DNA of 35,052 nucleotides. Origin: Chara braunii. Taxonomy: Eukaryota > Streptophyta > Charophyceae > Charales > Characeae. A program made the translations under genes and the position numbers. Where the stretch lies: assembly GCA_003427395.1 (NCBI GenBank), contig BFEA01000069.1:1480847-1515898 (forward strand). Reading direction: 5' to 3'. Below the pieces are notes generated by a model. The model searched no databases, was not told the origin of the DNA, and worked only from the letters and a program-made list of their open reading frames with translations. This document shows positions 9,873-18,652 of the stretch, piece by piece (position 1 is the first letter of the stretch; every line of letters starts with the position of its first letter).

Positions 9873-9910
9873 CTGTCTCTTATACACATCTAGATGTGTA
9901 TAAGAGACAG
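9873..9910. other. Assembly artefact: complete Nextera mate-pair junction adapter
   Basis: Bases 9873-9891 are CTGTCTCTTATACACATCT and 9892-9910 are AGATGTGTATAAGAGACAG: the two 19-base mosaic ends head to head, the exact 38-base circularisation junction of mate-pair libraries. Translating it gives the well-known contaminant peptide VSYTHLDVYKRQ. It joins two DNA ends brought together in library preparation, so flanking sequences may not be adjacent in the genome. Confidence 0.98.
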
Positions 9911-10307
9911 CTCTCTCTCTCTCTCTCTACGAAACGGAGGGGTCACCTGCACCTGGCAAAGGGTCAACCCACCTCTCGCGAAACCAGTTCCGACTGTGTT
10001 TTTGTTTTTGGTGGTATGGTGTGGTGCCGGCAGTGTCATCATTTTTTATTATTATTATTTTTAGGGCCCAAAACACCCTCAGAATGCCCCACACGGCCTA
10101 CAAATGCCTCGCCTAACACAGGAGAAATCAATTTTTTTGTTTCAAAAAAATAAAAAAATAAATTCCGATCGTTAAAAAAAATAAAAAAATATGGGCAGGT
10201 GCCTGTTGACACAAACCGCACACCTGTGCAAACCCCCCCCCCTCCTACCAGCCGAAAAGAAAAACAAAAAACGGAGTTCCCGCTCTGCATGAACTCCCTG
10301 AACTCCC
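9911..10307. other. No gene seen; CT run and AT-rich stretches
   Basis: A short (CT)n directly follows the adapter (9911-9927). Then unassigned sequence with A/T homopolymers at 10040-10190 and a C run at 10227-10235. Confidence 0.5.
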
Positions 10308-10332
10308 ACCGGTCACATTTTTCGTGACCGGT
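10308..10332. repeat. Perfect 9-bp hairpin
   Basis: ACCGGTCAC at 10308-10316, loop ATTTTTC, then GTGACCGGT at 10324-10332. Immediately precedes the small frame at 10324. Function unknown. Confidence 0.7.
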
Positions 10333-10569
10333 GACTGGCCCACGTTCACCGAGGGCGTGAATGGTGAACAGGGCTACGGCACTGTTTTAAACATTATGAA
10401 ACTCAGGTTCAAGAAATGGACTCTTGAGAGGGAAGATGCGTTCATAAACATTATGAAACTCACGTTCAAGAAATGGACTCTTGAGAGGGAAGATGCGTTC
10501 ATACGACATAATTCAAGGAATGAAGCTGAAAGAAAAGCAGAAGAAAGCTTCAGGCTCAAGATCAATTAA
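10324..10569 (+). CDS. Small uncertain ORF with duplicated 19-residue block
   Basis: An 81-codon frame that I do not recognise. Its middle holds the block NIMKLxFKKWTLEREDAFI twice in tandem, from a 57-bp duplication (10389-10445 and 10446-10502) that differs at one base. The tail NEAERKAEESFRLKI is charged and likely helical. The 57-bp period keeps the frame, and the product would be a basic/acidic helical peptide. It could be an exon of a gene split by introns or a chance frame. The single copy, short length and ORF start at a hairpin argue for caution. Confidence 0.22.
   Translation: MTGDWPTFTEGVNGEQGYGTVLNIMKLRFKKWTLEREDAFINIMKLTFKKWTLEREDAFIRHNSRNEAERKAEESFRLKIN
10389..10502. repeat. 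57-bp tandem duplication
   Basis: Two adjacent copies of a 57-bp unit starting AAACATTATGAAACTCA; the third base after that word begins a GTTCAAGAAATGG segment. One substitution (G/C) separates the copies, so the duplication is recent. Confidence 0.93.
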
Positions 10570-10908
10570 TACATAAATGCAACCCATCGCTTGCAAGTTG
10601 CAACCCTTCCTCCCAACATGTATTCCTCAAGTTCATTATAAGCTTTACATTAAACTTCAGGTCTCATCAGGAAAGGACCAACAACCTTGAAACTACTATT
10701 CAGAGACATCAAGAAAACCACTCTCCAAGGTCTCCCCTATCAACATTGGTGAGTACGGAGGTGAACAGGCCTGAAAAGTTGTGAAAACCCTTGTGCCCAG
10801 CACTGGCAGCAGATAGGGAAAGTGCACTCTCTCTGAAGACAAACACATAAGATGCAGGCTCATGGAGCGCAAATCCACAGTGTTTCCAAAAGCTGGAGCT
10901 ATGGAAAA
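10570..10908. other. No gene seen
   Basis: Unassigned sequence. Short antisense frames exist but show no domain or repeat relationship. Confidence 0.5.
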
Positions 10909-11202
10909 TGCGATTTTTCGTCAAAACCGACATTTCATATTTTTTTACCCGAATTGAAAATCCATACTTTGGCCAAGAATTCATAAAGTAGGGTGTACGG
11001 CGTTCCGAAAACGCCCTACCCCCTCGACGTATCCGGACTTAACTCAAGTCATAATAACATCCAGGCCAAAAAACACGGGACCCCTTGGATGTATGTGGAC
11101 TTGTCGAAGTCCAGATACCCCTTATTCCATGAATTCTTGGCTAAATAATGGATTTTTAATTGGGTTTCACAAATATAAAATGTCCCTTTTTACGAAATCG
11201 CA
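10909..11202. mobile_element. Second foldback element of the 5905-6242 type
   Basis: Inverted-repeat ends TGCGATTT (10909) and AAATCGCA (to 11202). The arms share, in inverted order, TCGTxAAAAxxGACATT, ATATTT, CCCxAATTxAAAATCCAT and GCCAAGAATTCAT. The interior carries GGCGTTCCGAAAACGCC (about 11000) as in the 5.9-kb copy, plus ATCCGGACTT/AAGTCCAGAT-like blocks. The arms are more diverged than in the first copy, so it is older. No coding capacity. Confidence 0.78.
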
Positions 11203-11262
11203 GTTTGGACACCCCTTCTTATATGCCTTTGGCTTGGGGTCCACGGCCAGATACCTCAAACG

Positions 11263-11403
11263 CCCTTTCTGCCGCCCTGTGTATTCTGCCCCTGGTACCA
11301 AGCTCAGACGGGGCTGAGACTCCCTTTCTGCCAGCCTTTGCATTGTACCCCTGGTACCACGCCCAGAGGCCCTTTCTGCCGCCCTTTGCGTTGTGCCCCT
11401 GGT
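11263..11403. repeat. Imperfect tandem repeat, three units
   Basis: Units beginning CCCTTTCTGCC at 11263, 11322 and 11370 continue with a GCATTGTACCCCTGGTACCA-like stretch. Spacings of 59 and 48 bases show an internal deletion. Translated frames across it are repeat artefacts. Confidence 0.75.
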
Positions 11404-12013
11404 AGAAGCCGGAACCCATGTCCGTTATCTCTAACTGCATGCAGCCAGGACCTGGACCTAGGTTGGACGAAGGTCCCTACTGACATTCGTGTCTTCGCTG
11501 TCGTTCCCGTATCCTCTGCGTCAAATATTGCCCTCACGCCGGCTCACGGAGTCACGGGACTTCTACGCTTCTTAGCTTGCTAACGGACAAGTTTTTGCTA
11601 CGATTTTACCAACGCTGCCATATTCCAGGGAGGTCCGATCCACGGCCATATGGAGGTCACGAATAAACACGCAGAACATTGAGAACAACAATGAACTTCC
11701 AAGATCGGGACATACAGAAATAGACGAGGCTGGCATTCTGCCGCAGATACACCACGTTGGGAACATTCTGCTGCATATAGACCACTAAACATGTACCGGC
11801 ATTTTAGTGTTAGGCTCCGTGCGCAGCTTGCACCTGGTTGAGTGCTAGGAGTAAGAGCCGAGGGGCCTAGTTCTGTCATTTTGCATAAATCCGTTGCCTA
11901 ACAGAAGACATGGCCCTTCGAAAACTAGAAACAAGGACATAGTGCAATGTGCACTAGCACAAAACTTCTTCATAGGGCCTCGCTGCAGTAAACTTGGAAA
12001 AGTTCAAGCGCCC
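11404..12013. other. No gene seen
   Basis: Unassigned single-copy-looking sequence. Frames up to about 93 codons occur on the minus strand without recognisable domains. Confidence 0.45.
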
Positions 12014-12039
12014 TTCAAGAGTCTTATCAGACTCTTGAA
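12014..12039. repeat. Perfect 11-bp hairpin with tetraloop
   Basis: TTCAAGAGTCT at 12014-12024, loop TATC, then AGACTCTTGAA at 12029-12039. The right arm continues into a 61-bp-spaced direct repeat: CTCTTGAA followed by GCCCGATAGC at about 12032 and 12092. The word CTCTTGA recurs through 10.4-12.5 kb. Confidence 0.8.
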
Positions 12040-12209
12040 ATGCCCGATAGCGCCATCGTTGCTGCACTGCACTTACTGTTGACAGCCCCACTCTTGAACG
12101 CCCGATAGCACTGCCGGACTGCACCAATCTGGTTTGTCCTTCCCCCCCCCCCCAAAAAAAAACGCAAATCTGGTTTGACCGCCGAGACTACAGACCTACT
12201 CTCAAAAAA

Positions 12210-12299
12210 GCAGAGCTCTTGAGGGGTCCCAGCCGCCAAGCAGAGCTCTTGATGGGTCCCAGCCACCGAGCAGAGCTCTTGAAGGCTCCCAGGCTCCCA
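12210..12299. repeat. 30-bp tandem repeat, three units
   Basis: Units start GCAGAGCTCTTGA at 12210, 12240 and 12270 and continue GGGTCCCAGCC. They are contiguous, with no spacers. A minus-strand frame of Leu/Gly/Trp repeats is only the translation of this array. Confidence 0.93.
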
Positions 12300-12674
12300 G
12301 CGACGACCATTGGAAAAGAACGAACGCCTTGCAGGCGGGCAATCCAGAAGCTTGAAGCGTTCTTTTCAAGGTGCGTTCTGACACCTCTTGAAAAAGAAAT
12401 TAAGAGCACGTTTCTATAGTTAGTGCGGCGATGACTCACTTGAGTCCTGTAGTATTCCGGCATCCTGCATCAAGAGTTCATGCGCTATGATGCACTCTTG
12501 AAACTTCAAGTTCACGAGAAAAACGACTGCAACTGGTTAAAGTATACATAATAATTTAGTATACATAATTCCGCGGGTGATGACTTAGCCGGAATAAAAA
12601 ATAAATAAATGTAAAAACTTCAGACAAAAGGTTGAAAACAGATCAAAACACAGTACGCAGACTAAGACAAAATT

Positions 12675-12865
12675 CTGCAGCAGTAATTGACGGGCCCAGC
12701 TCAGTTGGTACAGCCACGAACTGGCCAGCGTTCGAATCTAGGTGCAACCAGATGAATAGAACAACATACTTCTGAATTACCTGGGGCTGAACACTTGAGT
12801 GATGAGATTGCACGGCCGTTGCCCTTCCAAACCCTAAACGGAAAAAAAACCTGCAGCAGTAATTG
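12675..12865 (+). mobile_element. tRNA-derived SINE with perfect 15-bp target duplication
   Basis: The body (12690-12850) begins with a tRNA-like head: A box CAGCTCAGTTGG at 12697-12708 and B box GCGTTCGAATC at 12728-12738, the internal RNA polymerase III promoter. A tRNA-unrelated segment follows, then an A-rich end (A8 at 12842-12849). Flanks are CTGCAGCAGTAATTG at 12675-12689 and again at 12851-12865, a perfect 15-bp target-site duplication. SINEs are copied by LINE-encoded RT; the intact duplication indicates a fairly recent insertion. It is not a working tRNA gene: no acceptor stem closes. Confidence 0.88.
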
Positions 12866-13002
12866 CATATGTCCACCCGTGGATAACCACCTCAGAATCG
12901 ACATCATTCTTAGTCCCTTATCAACATCAGCTACTTGCATCCCCTATTGCATTGCCAACCATCCGGTACAGTTTCGGGATACCGCCTTTGCATATCCTAC
13001 CC

Positions 13003-13064
13003 TTTTTTCTTTTCTTTCTTTCCTTCTTTTTTTTTTTTTTTTTTTTTTTCCCCCCCCTTTTTTT
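13003..13064. repeat. Pyrimidine homopolymer tract
   Basis: T/C-rich lead-in, then T23 (13027-13049), C8 (13050-13057) and T7. On the minus strand this is an A-rich tract about 45 bases past the stop codon of the membrane-protein gene. Confidence 0.93.
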
Positions 13065-13107
13065 CTCTGTTTTCGCACCTACTACTCGAAGACTTAGTCG
13101 CCAACGC

Positions 13108-15905
13108 TCAAATCTTTTGAATCTGAGCCTCTGTTTCCTGTTGACAACGCATTTTGAACTCTTGGAGTCCGCGCGGCGTCGGTAGGATGAGAGAGGGCAC
13201 TTCACGGCGTTCACGCAGCTTGTCTAGAACAGGAGACAGATGCGGGGCCCCGAAAGATCTTCCCAGAACCACGGCAATTAGTTTGGCAACGTTCCTCCTA
13301 TGAACGAGTGCAAGCACGTCTCTGTTCAGTGCCTCCAGCCACACATTCTGAGAATCTTCCCTGTGAGATTCGTGGATGTCCTCATGCCAATCTTGCAACG
13401 GTTGCCACGCCGGATGACCTAACGGAACGAAGAACCACAGAGGACCAAGACCATTGTTGAACGCCCTTTTGAATCGTCCTAAAACGCTCTTGACGAAGGG
13501 TTTTTCAATGCGCGCTTGGCTGTCGACGGTTGCATGCGCCACTGCAATCTTCAAGAACTTATCATCATGAGCTGTGATGAAGTTCGGCCCGTTTTCCACG
13601 GATAAGCAATACGCGAGAAGCCCGGCCGCGGTTCCTGCACAGTCAGTGACGTAGTCCTCTTTCCAGTCGCCACACCAGTCGTTCACTTTCTCTTTCGACA
13701 AGTACTCAGACAAGAGGCTATCGAAGTTGTTCTGCTGCAGACGGACGGCACGAATGGGAGCCACAGTGGTCAGCGTCATGAGTTTGAGACAGTCCACGCC
13801 ACCTGGGGATCCCTCCATTCTCCCTATGATGGCCAGTTTGTGTTCACTGTCTGCCGAAGTCACCAAAACGTCCAACAGCGTTTCCATGACTTCGCAAGCG
13901 AAACAGTCGAGCAGTGGGTTGCCAACCGCTTGCCTCCAGTACCGGAGGCAATGCAGGAGGAGGTCGGTGATGTCAAGGTCAATTTGCCGGCCTCTGATTT
14001 CCTGCGAGATAAGGATCTTCGCCAGATGCAGCTTCACAAAAGGGGATACGGGTGATCCGTCCGCGGCGCTCTCGCGGACCAGCGACTCGAGCTTCGACCG
14101 TACCTCCTCGTGTTTTGGCAGTTTGCTGATGTCAGCCAACGGAGGAGGGAAATCCCTCGGCATCCTTTTGTCGAAACGGTGCCAATATATCACCTGGCAC
14201 GACCAGAGAGACGACAAGGTCCTGATAGCGTCCCCAACGACCCTCCGTGACACGTTGAGCTCGTTCGTTGCGTAGCTGAGCAAGATGTCCACCGCTGCTT
14301 GATTGTCAAGGACAGAGGTCACCGCTTTCACCCACGTATTGTCCGCCGGTCCAAAGTCAGGCATCTGTTTCTCCAGAAGCCAGCCAAACGGGCACCATGT
14401 GGTGAATGCATTGCACACTGTAATTGTGCAATCAGACCCGTCGGACTGATGGTTGGCGGTGCTTGCATCCTGCTTGCAGCGTTCGCCGTGCATGGCCTGC
14501 GCGTGCACATCGCTTGCAGCGTGTGCGAAAGAGCAGAGAGCGGAGATCGTGGCTTCTTGGAACGAACGAATGTCTTGGCCGCTACAAGGCGATACATTGC
14601 CCCCCGTCCTCGGGGCACGGCGACCGAGCAATCCTAACAGTTCGTCAAGGAGTTCCTTGGTACAGTAGCAAAAATCACCGTCGCACAGCATGTTCAAAAT
14701 GAAGTCTTTGTCATCCGGTTCCCTGTCGTGTTGCCACGGCAGGACAGACAGACCCCATGCAAAACCCGACAGTATCCTTGCAGCCAGCTGAACTTCCGGG
14801 CCGTTGCGAGGGCAGCATTGGACCACTTGCAGCATGAGGAGATATCCTTCTGCTCGCGCGAAATCTCGCCCTGCGTCGACATCGTTATGGCAACGACCTA
14901 GCAGGGGCAGATCCTGCATATGTCTACCCATCTCACCTGATTTGCGACTGTAACGACAGTTTTGGTGCGGATCCCTCTTCTTCGAAAGCTCAAGGAGCGA
15001 CGCGAGGGCCATTTTCATTGTGCCTTGACCTTCATGTAAGTGTGAATACTCGTCCGGGTCGCTGGAAACGTCATCCGACAGGTCATCAAGTTGCTTCCTG
15101 ACAATCTGAACCAGTTCCTTCATGCTGTAGAACCAATAGCCTTGCAGACCGCACGAGTCCCTATTCGTTTGGGCATCCACAACAGAGAAGCCCAAGTGAC
15201 GGCGATGGTGGGACTGCCACATCCTCGCAATCGCGTCCATTCTCAGCATTACGCTAAGGCGCTCGATCAGAGGTCCGCCACCATAAGGTGATATTCTCCT
15301 GATTGCTCTTTGCTCAAACCGTCCAGTGTAAAGGAGGTTGGTACAAGCACCAACTAGATCAACCAATCGGTGATACAGAAAGCAACCGACCGCGAAAAAG
15401 AGTAACGCGCAAGATAACCATGAATGAATGAAGACTGAGATACATGTGGCCCAGAGCAACTCTTTGAGGCGCTGCTTCTCCCAGTCGGCTTCCTGCCCGA
15501 CGTCAGAGATAGACAAGTAAAGGACGGCCCCGAGACCTAGTTGCGTACCCATGGCCAGCAGGCGGACTGCGACCTGAATATCATTCAAAGTCAGAGTGAC
15601 GAGAATCTCGTCATTCATAATACGTAAGCCGCCTACCTGGAATCTAAGCGGCAAAGTAGAGGCAACCTGCGCGCACGACCTACCGTTGAAAAACGAGGTG
15701 TCCATGAATGCCATTACTTTCGAAAACGCCGCCACGAACGACAGTGCTAAGCAAGTTCCCATGATCTTCTTGCTCATACACGAGGCGAAAGCACCCAGAT
15801 CCAGAGTCAAGAACGTTAGGACCACATACCCTACCATGCTCTCTCCCGTCTCCAGCGAGGAGTATCTCGCCAAACGTTTCTTCATATCTTCAGATATTCT
15901 GTATA

Positions 15906-15909
<4 letters not shown>
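13108..15909 (-). CDS. Uncharacterised multi-pass membrane protein, 933 aa, intronless
   Basis: The only long intact cellular gene. The frame continues upstream through the CT repeat as Arg-Glu repeats. I place the start at the ATG at 15909 (MVYRISEDMKKR), with the GA repeat as 5' leader; ATG at 15960 is the alternative. The first 190 residues hold four hydrophobic helices (about 25-45, 49-69, 112-132, 151-178). The stretch RFQVGGLRIMNDEILVTLTLND lies between helices 2 and 3. Residues from about 200 to 933 are soluble and Leu/Ala-rich with many predicted helices and scattered Cys, resembling a helical-repeat (ARM-like) solenoid, but no motif is diagnostic. No catalytic site seen. The stop (13108-13110) is followed about 45 bases later by an A-rich tract on the coding strand. 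I do not recognise the family. Confidence 0.85.

Positions 15910-15960
<51 letters not shown>
15910..15960. repeat. (CT)n microsatellite upstream of membrane-protein gene
   Basis: About 24 CT units, (GA)n on the gene's strand, directly abutting its likely start codon. GA/CT tracts are common in plant 5' leaders and can bind GAGA-binding (BPC) proteins; that role here is inference. Confidence 0.9.
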
Positions 15961-15961
<1 letters not shown>

Positions 15962-16163
15962 CACACACAAACACAAAGATAATCTACACGCTACCAGTAC
16001 AGTTTCATGCCTCTTCTCGCCACTCTTCGAGTATTTCTCGTAGCGAAAAATTTAGCCTAACCTGGAATTGCGATCGTTTTGGAGCTTAAATTTCTAACAG
16101 ATCCACGACAAACGGTTCAACGAACTCGCCACCCATCAACAGAGCAAACACCCAAAAGACATT
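15961..16163. other. Upstream region of the membrane-protein gene; no gene
   Basis: Contains an ACACAC run and unremarkable sequence. No convincing TATA box for the minus-strand gene was identified. Confidence 0.35.
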
Positions 16164-16169
16164 GCAGTC

Positions 16170-16208
16170 AGAAGGGGGGAGGGGGAGAGGGGGGGAGGGG
16201 GGGAGGGG
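16170..16208. repeat. G-rich tract with G-quadruplex potential
   Basis: Runs of 5-7 G separated by single A or GA on the plus strand, with more than four G-runs within 40 bases. Confidence 0.8.
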
Positions 16209-16228
16209 AGAAGAAACAAAAACGGCCA

Positions 16229-16316
16229 GAACAAGCAGCCCAAGGACCTCTCTTGAATAAAGCTCAGCCCAAAAATAACAAGCAGCCCAAAGACCTCTAT
16301 TCAGTAAAGCCTCAAT
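16229..16316. repeat. Imperfect direct repeat
   Basis: AACAAGCAGCCCAA followed by GACCTCT and a TAAAGC end occurs at about 16231-16264 and 16277-16310. Then comes an (AGAA)n tract at 16337-16368. No gene supported. Confidence 0.65.
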
Positions 16317-16399
16317 GGAGCAAACGCCCAAAGAACAGCAGACAAAGAGAAAGAAAGAAAGAAAGAAATAATATTTAAACAAGTACCCCAAAGAACTCT

Positions 16400-17640
16400 T
16401 TTCACTTAAAAAAACCCGCCTTCAGTGTTATGGCGGTTACCCAAAAAACTGAAAAAAAAAGGGGGTGCTCGTTAACCTATAGAGTTGTCGTAGCGATATC
16501 GTCCGTCATTGAGAAAAACAAAGAATCGACCCATTTAGGTCCTTAATTTCTGTCTGAGCGGTATCGACTCCTCCGTTTGCGATTGCCCGGCGATCCTGCG
16601 AATCAGCATCGACAGATCGTCGACATCTAGCGGGCGAGGTGCCACTCTCTGAAGGTTTTTCATCAATTTTTACTTTCTTCTTTCCTTCACCTTTGTCATA
16701 CTTGCCAGTGATAAGCAACCGGACTGCCGCCCGGCTGAATAGATACTAGGGCACGAGGCTACCTCCGAGAACCTCAAAACCTGGATCCTACATCCACTGA
16801 AATCAAGAGATCCCATAACCTCTTTCTACAAGAAAAGAAGAAGAAAGAAAGCAGTCAGTCATTAAGCGCTGAGCCTGCTTGCACGCATATATTTACTTGA
16901 GCGAAATCGAAATCGTGTTTGCATACTCTGGATGTTCTACGTTTAAACTTCCTTGCCGATTGCAAGTAGTACATAGTATTACGCTCGTTAAAAAAAAAAA
17001 AAAAAAAAAAAAAAAGTATTCCGCTCCACAATCAACACCGCCTCATATGATCCAAACTTTCGCAAAGTACTGGGCCTCGTATCTATCAGACTGCACTGCA
17101 GGCCTAGTCGACGGAGCGCGTCGTGCATCTGTCGCGATCCGTTCAGAAATGCGGGACTTTCGTAAGATGAGAGCGGTGAAACGGAAACCAGGAGGCGACT
17201 GGAATTAGAGAAAAACGAGAAAACAAGCAAGTAGGAGGCGACGAGGGACGGCCAATCTCGGTTGAACGAGTTGGCGAGTCAGACCTCGACGGGATAAAAG
17301 AAACCGCTAAGAAGAGGCAGAAAGATAGAGGAAGGGGAGGGAAAAGCTGTCCTCCGTACGCCACACACACATAACGAATCGACAATGGAGATGCGGACCA
17401 GAGCAACAGACAGACAGAAAAGCAGAAACGGGAAAAGGGGTTGGAGTGAGACAGGAAGCCAAGGAAAAGAGAGAGAGAGAGGACGGAAGGGAGAGAGGGA
17501 GGGAGGGAAGGAGGGAGGGAGGAGGCAGAAGATTCGGCGAAGACCGGGAGCCCACTTACAATAAGATATTGTAGAGTTTCGTAGACCGGTGACGCACACT
17601 CATTCCGTCTCATAGAACTGTCGACAATTCACACGCTGCA
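16400..17640. other. No supported gene; A27 tract and GA-rich region
   Basis: A 70-codon minus frame at 16506-16718 (rich in Lys, Ser, Asp) could be an exon but has no recognisable domain. A 27-base A run lies at 16989-17015. From 17230 to 17530 the plus strand is GA/GGA-rich, which creates long minus-strand Ser/Pro/Leu frames that I treat as low-complexity artefacts. Confidence 0.4.
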
Positions 17641-17832
17641 CTCCTCTCCCAGTCGACGAGGAAATGACTTCACATACTACGCAAGTCGTGGAGGCGCAGC
17701 CTCGAGGGTGACGGGGCCACAAACGTGTAAAGATTCAGATGCTTATATATATTTCCATTCCTCTTTGCCGGTGAGACCTGGCCTTCCATCGAGAGGTTCT
17801 GCCTCCTCACCGCATCGAGTATATCTGACCGC

Positions 17833-17991
17833 GGACTTGTATGCATCTGGCCGCAATTCCATCCAAGATCCAGTCCAGTGCTTGCGTCGGGGGCGATCGC
17901 GCGCTCCCTACCGACTTCACAACCGAACGCCTTGGATAGCCGACCACATTCACGGCCGGACCTGTACGCATCTGGCCGCAAATCCGTCCAG
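17833..17991. repeat. Direct repeat flanking about 95 bp
   Basis: GACTTGTATGCATCTGGCCG at about 17833 and GACCTGTACGCATCTGGCCG at about 17959, each continuing CAAxTCCxTCCA. Two diverged copies of a 30-bp word. No gene found in 17641-18198. Confidence 0.75.
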
Positions 17992-18198
17992 AAATTTAAG
18001 TTTGAGTGAAAAATAAAAGCGTGCTGGTGTGAACGGCCAGGTGTGAGCCCGTTCCTTCCTCCGAGCCCTGCTAACCCCACCCGCACCCTTCCCAAAGGGG
18101 TGTGGGAACATCCCTTCAGATGGGCAGGGTCCTTGGAGTGGGGTCAAATCTATTTCTCCTGACTGTTGTGGGACGAACAACCTGTTACTTGAAAAGAT

Positions 18199-18652
18199 AA
18201 GTCTTTCTAGTTTCGGCGACATACAGAAACCAAGCCCTTGGATTAAGGATAGACCAGGGATAGTCTATAGAGGGGTACCTTCTGTTCTGTGTTTGCTATA
18301 CAGGGATACAGAAACCAAGTCTTTCTAGTTTCGGCGACATACAGGGATAGGCATTTTCTCTTTCATATGCAGTGTTTGCTATAATTTGCTAGAGCTACTT
18401 CTGCTGGAAAGGACGCTGGACCTGGTTTCCAGCCTGTTCTCTACATCGTTTCTGAGGACACTGGACCTGTTTTCCAGTTTTGCTACTCAAGACAGGACGC
18501 TGGACCTGTTTTCCAGCTTTGCTACTCAAGACAGGACGCTGGACCTGCTTTCCAGCAAACCGGATTGAATTGTGAGGTCCCCGGCCTCTATTCATGGCAT
18601 TTTAATACCAAGCAAAGTTCTGCGCAAAAAAAAAAAAAAAAAAAAAAAAAAA
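18199..18652 (+). mobile_element. 5'-truncated LINE 3' end with four hairpin repeats and A tail
   Basis: A second LINE-family 3' end. Bases 18199-18227 and 18316-18344 are direct repeats (AAGTCTTTCTAGTTTCGGCG...). They are followed by four copies of the LINE hairpin at 18415-18433, 18460-18478, 18499-18517 and 18538-18556; the last three are spaced 39 bases apart. Then GAATTGTGAGGTCCCCGGCC and CTCTATTCATGGCATTTTAA lead to A27 at 18626-18652. The same GAGGTCCCCGGCCTC block ends the LINE at 3.7 kb. No coding sequence remains, as expected from 5' truncation during target-primed reverse transcription. Confidence 0.75.

Noticed and set aside
9839-10153. ORF containing VSYTHLDVYKRQ
   Set aside because: It is the translation of the sequencing adapter at 9873-9910, a known database contaminant.
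12210-12299. CRISPR-like array of 30-bp repeats
   Set aside because: Contiguous tandem units, no spacers.
12690-12760. tRNA gene suggested by A and B boxes
   Set aside because: No closing acceptor stem or anticodon arm, and it sits inside a unit with target duplications and an A tail, so it is a SINE head.
13727-14702. Plus-strand frames opposite the membrane-protein gene
   Set aside because: Shadows of the intact 933-codon minus-strand frame.
17143-17613. 156-codon minus-strand Ser/Pro/Leu-rich frame
   Set aside because: Created by a GA-rich low-complexity stretch with no domain.
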